Assembly (NCBI RefSeq): GCF_024397895.1
Contig: NZ_CP073346.1
Location: forward strand, 3,100,001-3,164,000
Length of the DNA stretch: 64,000 nt
Origin: Pseudomonas benzenivorans
GTDB taxonomy: Bacteria; Pseudomonadota; Gammaproteobacteria; Pseudomonadales; Pseudomonadaceae
Reading direction: 5' to 3'
In this document: positions 58,818-64,000 of the stretch, piece by piece
How positions within the stretch are numbered: position 1 is the first letter of the stretch
How the letters are laid out: every line of letters starts with the position of its first letter
The notes under the pieces: model-generated
Told to the model about the DNA's origin: nothing
Seen by the model: the letters and a program-made list of their open reading frames with translations, nothing else
Database searches by the model: none
Position numbers and translations under genes: made by a program

Positions 58818-59636
58818 CTAGTTGCTGTCGGCCGGTGTCGGATGATCGGCCAGCTGGTCGGCCAGGCGCACGAAGGCGGCCAGGTCGAGTTGTTCCGGGC
58901 GCAGGCTGCCATCCACCCCGGCGGCTTCGATGGCGCTGGCCGGCATTAGGGCTTTGAGGGTGTTGCGCAGGGTCTTGCGGCGCTGGTTGAACGCCTCGCG
59001 CACGATACGCTCGAGCAGTTGGTGATCCTTGGCAGGATGGGGTAGCACCTCGTGGGGCACCAGGCGGACGATGGCCGAGTCGACCTTCGGTGGCGGGTTG
59101 AACGCCCCCGGACCCACATCAAACAGGTGCTCGACCCGGCAATGGTACTGCACCATGATCGACAGTCGTCCCCAGTCGCCGCCGCCGGGGCCGGCTGCGA
59201 GGCGCTTGACCACTTCCTTCTGCAGCATGAAGTGCATGTCGCGGATCAGTGCGGCGTTTTCCAGCAGGTGGAAGATCAGCGGGGTGGAGATGTTGTACGG
59301 CAGGTTGCCGACTACACGCAGGCTGTGAGGGGCCGGCTCGAGGCGCTGGAAGTCGAACTTCAAGGCGTCGCCCTGATGCAGGTGAAAGCGCGGTTCTGCG
59401 GCGAATTTGCCGTTGAGGATCGGAATCAGGTCGCGATCGAGCTCGATCACATCGAGCTGGGCGCCGCTGCTGAGCAGACCCTCGGTCAATGCGCCCTGGC
59501 CCGGTCCGATTTCCAGCAGGCGCTCGCCTTCGCGGGGATGGATGGCGCGCAGGATGCGGTGGATGACGCCGGCGTCATGCAGGAAGTTCTGGCCAAAGCG
59601 CTTGCGCGCGCGGTGGTGTTGGTGGGTGTCGGACAT
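58818..59636 (-). CDS. rsmA: 16S rRNA dimethyladenosine transferase RsmA (KsgA)
   Basis: A 272-residue SAM-dependent enzyme that dimethylates two adjacent adenosines in helix 45 of 16S rRNA, a late check in 30S assembly. [10 protein letters not shown] opens the protein, the SAM loop is [13 protein letters not shown], and the catalytic [10 protein letters not shown] is near residue 110. The ATG at 59636 was preferred to one seven codons earlier because [16 protein letters not shown] matches relatives. The name rsmA here refers to the methyltransferase, not to the CsrA-type RNA-binding protein. Confidence 0.96.
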   Translation of the reverse strand: MSDTHQHHRARKRFGQNFLHDAGVIHRILRAIHPREGERLLEIGPGQGALTEGLLSSGAQLDVIELDRDLIPILNGKFAAEPRFHLHQGDALKFDFQRLEPAPHSLRVVGNLPYNISTPLIFHLLENAALIRDMHFMLQKEVVKRLAAGPGGGDWGRLSIMVQYHCRVEHLFDVGPGAFNPPPKVDSAIVRLVPHEVLPHPAKDHQLLERIVREAFNQRRKTLRNTLKALMPASAIEAAGVDGSLRPEQLDLAAFVRLADQLADHPTPADSN

Positions 59637-59759
59637 GGCAGCGGCTCCAGGCTTCAAGCCGCGAGCTTAAAGCGAATGCAAAAAGCGGCAGTTTAACAGC
59701 AAAGGGCCGGCATGCCGTAGGCCGGTGTACGCCGGCCTACGGTGGCGCGAGCGTCGCGC

Positions 59760-60752
59760 CTAGGCGCGGCTGGCGGCCATCTGATAGGCATGCTCCAGGG
59801 CAACTTGCAGGCTGCCGCTGTCGATCCGGCCGCTGCCGGCCAGGTCCAGGGCTGTGCCATGGTCGACCGAGGTGCGAATGATCGGCAGACCTAGGGTAAT
59901 GTTCACCGCGGCGCCGAAGCCCTTGTACTTGAGTACGGGCAGGCCTTGGTCGTGGTACATCGCCAGCACCGCATCGCACCGCTCGAGGTGCTTCGGGGTG
60001 AACAGGGTGTCGGCCGGAAGCGGCCCTACCAGGTCCAGGCCTTCGCCGCGCAGCCGCTCGAGCGTCGGCTCGATCACCTCGATCTCCTCGCGGCCGAGGT
60101 GACCGCCTTCGCCGGCGTGGGGGTTGAGGCCGCAGACCAGGATGCGCGGTCGCGCGATGCCGAACTTGCTGCGCAGGTCCTGATCGAGGATGCGTGTGAC
60201 CCGCGTCAGGCGCTCGGCAGTGACGGCGGCGGCCACATCCTTGAGTGGCAGGTGGGTGGTCACCAGGGCCACGCGCAGGCCGCGGGTGGCGAGCATCATC
60301 ACCACCTGCTCGGTGTGGGTGAGTTCGGCGAGAAACTCGGTGTGTCCGGAGAAGGGAATGCCGGCCTGGTTGATCACGGCCTTGTGCACCGGGGCGGTGA
60401 TCATCGCGGCGAACTGCCTGTCGAGGCAGCCCCGGCCGGCGCGGGTCAGGGTTTCCAGGACATAGGGGGCATTGGCCGGATCCAGCTGGCCAGGTTGCAC
60501 CGGCGCGGCCAGCGGGGTGTCCCAGACGTACAGGCTGCCGGCCGCGCTAGGCGTGTCTGGCCAGGCGTCCGGGCCGACGGCGATCAGCTCGACGGCGACG
60601 CCCAGTTGACCGGCGCGCTGGGCCAGCAGCTCACGGCTGGCGATGGCGATCAGGGGCTTTGGCTGCGCCTGTTGGGCGAGCAGCAGGCAGAGATCGGGGC
60701 CGATGCCGGCCGGCTCGCCGGGGGTCAATGCGAAAAGCTGCGGTGCGGTCAT
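59760..60752 (-). CDS. pdxA: 4-hydroxythreonine-4-phosphate dehydrogenase PdxA
   Basis: A 330-residue NAD-dependent enzyme of pyridoxal phosphate synthesis. [12 protein letters not shown] opens the protein. The metal-binding histidines are found in [11 protein letters not shown] with [10 protein letters not shown] (near 122-145), in [14 protein letters not shown] (near 207-220) and in [15 protein letters not shown] (near 263-277). It lies between surA and rsmA as in other pseudomonads. Confidence 0.96.
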   Translation of the reverse strand: MTAPQLFALTPGEPAGIGPDLCLLLAQQAQPKPLIAIASRELLAQRAGQLGVAVELIAVGPDAWPDTPSAAGSLYVWDTPLAAPVQPGQLDPANAPYVLETLTRAGRGCLDRQFAAMITAPVHKAVINQAGIPFSGHTEFLAELTHTEQVVMMLATRGLRVALVTTHLPLKDVAAAVTAERLTRVTRILDQDLRSKFGIARPRILVCGLNPHAGEGGHLGREEIEVIEPTLERLRGEGLDLVGPLPADTLFTPKHLERCDAVLAMYHDQGLPVLKYKGFGAAVNITLGLPIIRTSVDHGTALDLAGSGRIDSGSLQVALEHAYQMAASRA

Positions 60753-60832
60753 GGACGAGTGCTCGGTTGGGCCGCCTAGGCGGGCGTCGGGTTGGGCGTG
60801 CTGGCTATCTTAAGCCGCTCCGGCCCGGAAAC

Positions 60833-60860
60833 AAAAAAGCCCGGCGCTGAAGGCCGGGCT
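60833..60860 (-). terminator. Terminator after surA
   Basis: On the minus strand AGAGCCCGGC-CTTCA-GCGCCGGGC is followed by TTTTTTGT, beginning about 19 bases after the surA stop. It divides lptD-surA from pdxA, so pdxA must have its own promoter in the remaining 80 bases. Confidence 0.85.
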
Positions 60861-60878
60861 CTGATCGGTGCGCTGCGC

Positions 60879-62177
60879 TTACAGCTTGGTTTCGACGTAG
60901 GCCTCGTCGCGGATCTGGCGCAGCCAGGCTTGCAGTTCCTCATCGTACTTGCGGTTGCGCAGCAGGTTCAGCGCCTGTTGCTCGCGGAACTCTTCGCTGC
61001 TGTCGGTGGCGCGCCGGCCCATGACCTGCAGGATGTGCCAGCCGTAGGTGGTCTTGAAGGGTTTGGACAGCTCGCCGCTGGCGGTGTTGGCCATCACTTC
61101 GCGGAACTCCGGCACCAGCGCGCTCGGGTCGATCCAGCTCAGGCTGCCTCCGTTGAGCGCCGACCCCGGGTCCTCGGAGAAGCTCTTGGCCAGCTCGGCG
61201 AAATCTTCGCCGGCCTGGATGCGCTGGTGCAGGCGCTCGACCAGGCGCTTGCTTTCCGCGCTGCTGCGGATCTCGCTGGGCTTGATCAGGATATGGCGGA
61301 CGTTGACTTCGTCGCGCACCTGGGCGCCGCCGCCGCGCTTTTCCAGCAGCTTGAGCAGGATGAATCCGCCTGGGGTGCGCACCGGATCGGTGACTTCGCC
61401 GACCGACAGCGCGCCGATCATGGCGTCGAAGGGCGGCGGCAGCTGGGCCGCCTTGCGCCAGCCCATCTCGCCACCTTCCAGAGCGGTTTCACTGGCCGAG
61501 CGGGCAATGGCCAGCTGAGCGAAGTCGGCCCCCTTCTGCAGCAGCTGATAGACCTCGCCGGCCTGGCGCTCGGCGGTCTGGATGGTTTCCGGAGAAGCGG
61601 CTTCGGGGACCGGGATCAGGATGTTGGCCAGGCGAAACTCTTCCGACAGCTGCAGCTTGCCGAGGTCGGAGGCCAGGAAGTTCTGCACTTCCTGGTCGGT
61701 CACCTGGATGCGCTCGGCCACGCGGCGCTGGCGCACACGGCTGATGATCATCTCGCGGCGCACCTGGTCGCGGGCGTCGGCGTAGGACAGGCCGTCCTTC
61801 GCCAGGGCGGCGCGGAACTGCTCGAGGCTCATGCCGTTGCGCTGGGCAATGGTGCCGATGGCCTGGTTGAGCTCCTCGTCGGTGATGCGAATGCCGGAGC
61901 GATCGCCGATCTGCAGCTGGATATTCTCGATGATCAGGCGTTCGAGCACCTGGTCATCCAGCACGTCCCCCGGCGGCACTTCGGCGCCGCGCTTGGCGAT
62001 GGTCTGCTGGACTTCGCGCACCCGGGCGTCGAGCTGGCTGTGCATGATCACGTCGTTGTCGACGATCGCCACCACACGGTCCAGGACTTTTACTTCGGCC
62101 TGCGCCGCAGCGCCGAGAAACAGCGCGCCCAGCAGCAGCGGGCGCATGCAATCAGAAAGCTTGGTCTTCACGTTCAC
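60879..62177 (-). CDS. surA: Periplasmic chaperone SurA
   Basis: A 432-residue periplasmic chaperone and peptidyl-prolyl isomerase for outer-membrane proteins. A signal peptide spans about residues 1-27 (ending AAAQA). The N-terminal chaperone domain begins [23 protein letters not shown]. Two parvulin domains follow, the first near 180-280 ([11 protein letters not shown]) and the second near 290-390 ([24 protein letters not shown]). The start overlaps the end of lptD by 26 bases; a later ATG at residue 11 would remove the overlap, so the exact start is open. LptD itself is a SurA client. Confidence 0.94.
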   Translation of the reverse strand: MNVKTKLSDCMRPLLLGALFLGAAAQAEVKVLDRVVAIVDNDVIMHSQLDARVREVQQTIAKRGAEVPPGDVLDDQVLERLIIENIQLQIGDRSGIRITDEELNQAIGTIAQRNGMSLEQFRAALAKDGLSYADARDQVRREMIISRVRQRRVAERIQVTDQEVQNFLASDLGKLQLSEEFRLANILIPVPEAASPETIQTAERQAGEVYQLLQKGADFAQLAIARSASETALEGGEMGWRKAAQLPPPFDAMIGALSVGEVTDPVRTPGGFILLKLLEKRGGGAQVRDEVNVRHILIKPSEIRSSAESKRLVERLHQRIQAGEDFAELAKSFSEDPGSALNGGSLSWIDPSALVPEFREVMANTASGELSKPFKTTYGWHILQVMGRRATDSSEEFREQQALNLLRNRKYDEELQAWLRQIRDEAYVETKL

Positions 62178-64000
62178 GATAACCTTGAATGCCTTGGTCG
62201 AGGAAAGTCTCCACCTTGTTGCCAGTCACACCGCCCAGGCCCTTGAGCACGATCTGCAGGAAGATCCCGGTATCGGCCTCGTCGTTCAGCGAGGGGTTGA
62301 GGCTGACTTCGTCGTAGTCGATCCAGTAGCGGTTGATCAGGCGCAGTTTCCAGCAGCAGCTGTCGTACTCGAAGCCGCCGAAGGCCTCGAGGGTACGGTT
62401 GCGGTTGTAGTCGTACTGCCAGCGGGAAATCACGCTCCATTGCGGGACGATCGGCCAGATCACCGAGAAGTCGTGCTGGCTGATCTTGTAGTAGTCCTCG
62501 ATGAAGTTGGCGCTGCCCGGAGTGCCGTAATCACCGCCGCCTACGACCCAGTTGCCGCTGTCCTGATCGTAACGCACGGTGTCGTTGCGGTAGCGGTAGC
62601 CGGCATTGATCACCTTGTTCGGGTTGTCTTCGGGCTGGTAGTGGAACATCGCGCTGCCCGAGCGGGTGCGGTGGGTGTCCGGGTCCCAGTTGAAGTCCGA
62701 GGAGAGGCGCCAGTCGCGGTTGAAGCGATACAGGTATTCCAGCGCGTAGGGCGACTGCGAGGCCTGGGCGTCGGCGCGGGTGCGGTAGTCGATGCCCGGC
62801 AGCTGCACCTTGCGGTCGGCCAGGTAGAGGGCCTGGCCGACGCTGACGCGCTGGCGCTCGAAGCCGTTGGGCTCGATCCAGCGGCTGGTGACGCCCAGCG
62901 ATACCTTGTTTTCGTCGCCGATGCGGTCCTTGCCGGAGAAGCGGTTCTCGCGCCACAGCGAGGAGTAGCTGAAGGTGCTTTCGCCGGTGTCGAACACCGG
63001 GATATCGGTCTGGTCTTCCTCGGGCACATAGAGGTAGTACAGGCGCGGCTCCAGGGTCTGGCGGAAGGCTTTGCCGAACCACTGGGTGTCGCGGTCGAAG
63101 TACAGGCCGCTGTCCACGCTGAGCAGGCCAAGGCCGCGGTTCTGGCTGCCGCTGAACTCCTGCTCGGCGAGCAGGCTGTTCTTGCCTTGCTGGTCGAGGC
63201 TGAGGTCGTAGTTGGTCTGCAGGTACTTGACCTGGGGTTTGAGGAAGCCCCAGCTCCAGTTCAGCGGCAGGCTCACGCCTGGCTCGAGGTGCAGGCGGTC
63301 GCCATTGGCTCGCGCCAGGCCGCGCAGGCGCTCGTCATACCAGAGCTGCTCGGTGACGCCATCCTCGTTGATAAAGCTGCCCGAGCGAAGATCGCGGTCG
63401 AAGCGCACCAGTTCGCTGCCGTAGCTGAAGTCCAGGCCGCCCGGGTGGAAGGGCAGGGTGCCGTCCAGGGTGATCTGCGGCAGGCGGTTGTAGGGGGTGA
63501 TGTCGGTGATATTGGCCAGTTCGTAGGCGTGGGCGTTCAGCCGCGCGGTGTAGCTGTCGCCGCGATAGGTCAGGGTGCCGCGCTGGTTGACATAGGCGGT
63601 GGTCTCGATGCCCAGGTCGGTGTCGAGGTCCTGGAAATAGTACGGGTCGCTGATGTCGGTGTAGTCGACCTCGGCCAGCAGGCGCGAGTCGAGCCCGCCG
63701 CGGTGCTGCCAGCTGTACAGCCAGCGCTGGTCCTCGTACTCGGACTGCAGCTTGCGATCGTCGTTGCTGTCGTCGAGGTAGGCCGCGCCGACTTGCCCTT
63801 CGCTGCTCTTGGTCAGGTAGCGGAACTCGCCTTCCATGAGCAGGCCGCGATCGCTCATGTAGGTGGGGTACAGCGTGGCGTCGTAGTTCGGCGCCAGGTT
63901 GAAGTAGTAGGGCGTCTGCAGGGTCACGCCGCTGTCGCTGTCGCTGCCGATGCTGGGCGGCAGGAAGCCCGACTGACGGCGATCGTCGATCGGGAAGTAG
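62152..64000 (-). CDS. lptD: LPS-assembly outer-membrane protein LptD, C-terminal part (cut by window edge)
   Basis: About 615 codons of lptD are present and the frame is open to the right edge. The visible start codon inside the window is not the real one. The sequence opens [18 protein letters not shown] and continues with [21 protein letters not shown], a landmark of the N-terminal part of the barrel. The neighbouring cysteines in [15 protein letters not shown] near the C terminus form the disulfides needed for function. LptD with LptE inserts lipopolysaccharide into the outer leaflet. The beta-jellyroll domain and signal peptide lie outside. Confidence 0.96.
   Translation of the reverse strand, partial: YFPIDDRRQSGFLPPSIGSDSDSGVTLQTPYYFNLAPNYDATLYPTYMSDRGLLMEGEFRYLTKSSEGQVGAAYLDDSNDDRKLQSEYEDQRWLYSWQHRGGLDSRLLAEVDYTDISDPYYFQDLDTDLGIETTAYVNQRGTLTYRGDSYTARLNAHAYELANITDITPYNRLPQITLDGTLPFHPGGLDFSYGSELVRFDRDLRSGSFINEDGVTEQLWYDERLRGLARANGDRLHLEPGVSLPLNWSWGFLKPQVKYLQTNYDLSLDQQGKNSLLAEQEFSGSQNRGLGLLSVDSGLYFDRDTQWFGKAFRQTLEPRLYYLYVPEEDQTDIPVFDTGESTFSYSSLWRENRFSGKDRIGDENKVSLGVTSRWIEPNGFERQRVSVGQALYLADRKVQLPGIDYRTRADAQASQSPYALEYLYRFNRDWRLSSDFNWDPDTHRTRSGSAMFHYQPEDNPNKVINAGYRYRNDTVRYDQDSGNWVVGGGDYGTPGSANFIEDYYKISQHDFSVIWPIVPQWSVISRWQYDYNRNRTLEAFGGFEYDSCCWKLRLINRYWIDYDEVSLNPSLNDEADTGIFLQIVLKGLGGVTGNKVETFLDQGIQGYREREDQAF

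Overview
The window is about 64 kb of high-GC chromosome from a pseudomonad (Pseudomonas sensu lato). The right third carries the block rpsU-dnaG-rpoD, tsaD, plsY, folB-folK, cca, spoVR-yeaH-prkA, glpE-apaH-apaG-rsmA-pdxA-surA-lptD in the order usual for Pseudomonas. The left two thirds are metabolic and accessory genes: many LysR regulators, an OprD porin, tripartite transporters and a GacA-type regulatory RNA. No insertion sequence, integrase or CRISPR array was seen.

Layout. 1-5400: tail of a LysR regulator, a 592-aa acyl-CoA dehydrogenase, a Cache chemoreceptor and a D-2-hydroxyacid dehydrogenase. 4.4-12.2 kb: a tricarboxylate utilisation locus (PrpF/GalD-type isomerase, OprD porin, TctCBA, dehydrogenase) with a divergent LysR gene. 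12.28-12.49 kb: an RsmX/Y/Z-type small RNA preceded by a GacA box. 12.5-16.1 kb: pentapeptide-repeat potassium channel, FMN reductase, and a TetR-hydrolase-thioesterase operon. 16.2-19.3 kb: LysR, a lone polyamine-binding protein and an agmatinase. 19.4-26.5 kb: a TRAP transporter, a sigma-54 activator and a CoA-transferase. Shared palindromes and -24/-12 promoters suggest these form one regulon. 26.7-30.5 kb: Rrf2 regulator, a glutamate racemase, BenE, a glutathione transferase and an HxlR regulator.

30.5-39.8 kb holds the most interesting locus, a one-direction operon for an apparently unusual natural product. It encodes a HemL-like PLP enzyme, an AurF-type diiron N-oxygenase, a 1437-aa NRPS with domains A-T-E-R, a PhyH-type oxygenase, a rhodanese, a small tautomerase and a TauE/SafE permease. 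The A-domain code, read by eye, is DLTKVGHVGK, nearly the classical aspartate code. A reductive release would give aspartate 1-semialdehyde, the one-carbon-shorter homologue of the HemL substrate. This suggests a route that copies the C5 tetrapyrrole pathway on a carrier protein, joined to N-oxidation.

40.2-43.1 kb is a PAAR-protein locus, probably type VI secretion cargo. It has a frameshifted gene of unknown function, a membrane-anchored unknown protein and a CHAP protein resembling the glutathionylspermidine amidase domain. A tRNA with a CAU anticodon, probably tRNA-Ile2, separates it from rpoD and the conserved core block, which runs off the right edge inside lptD.
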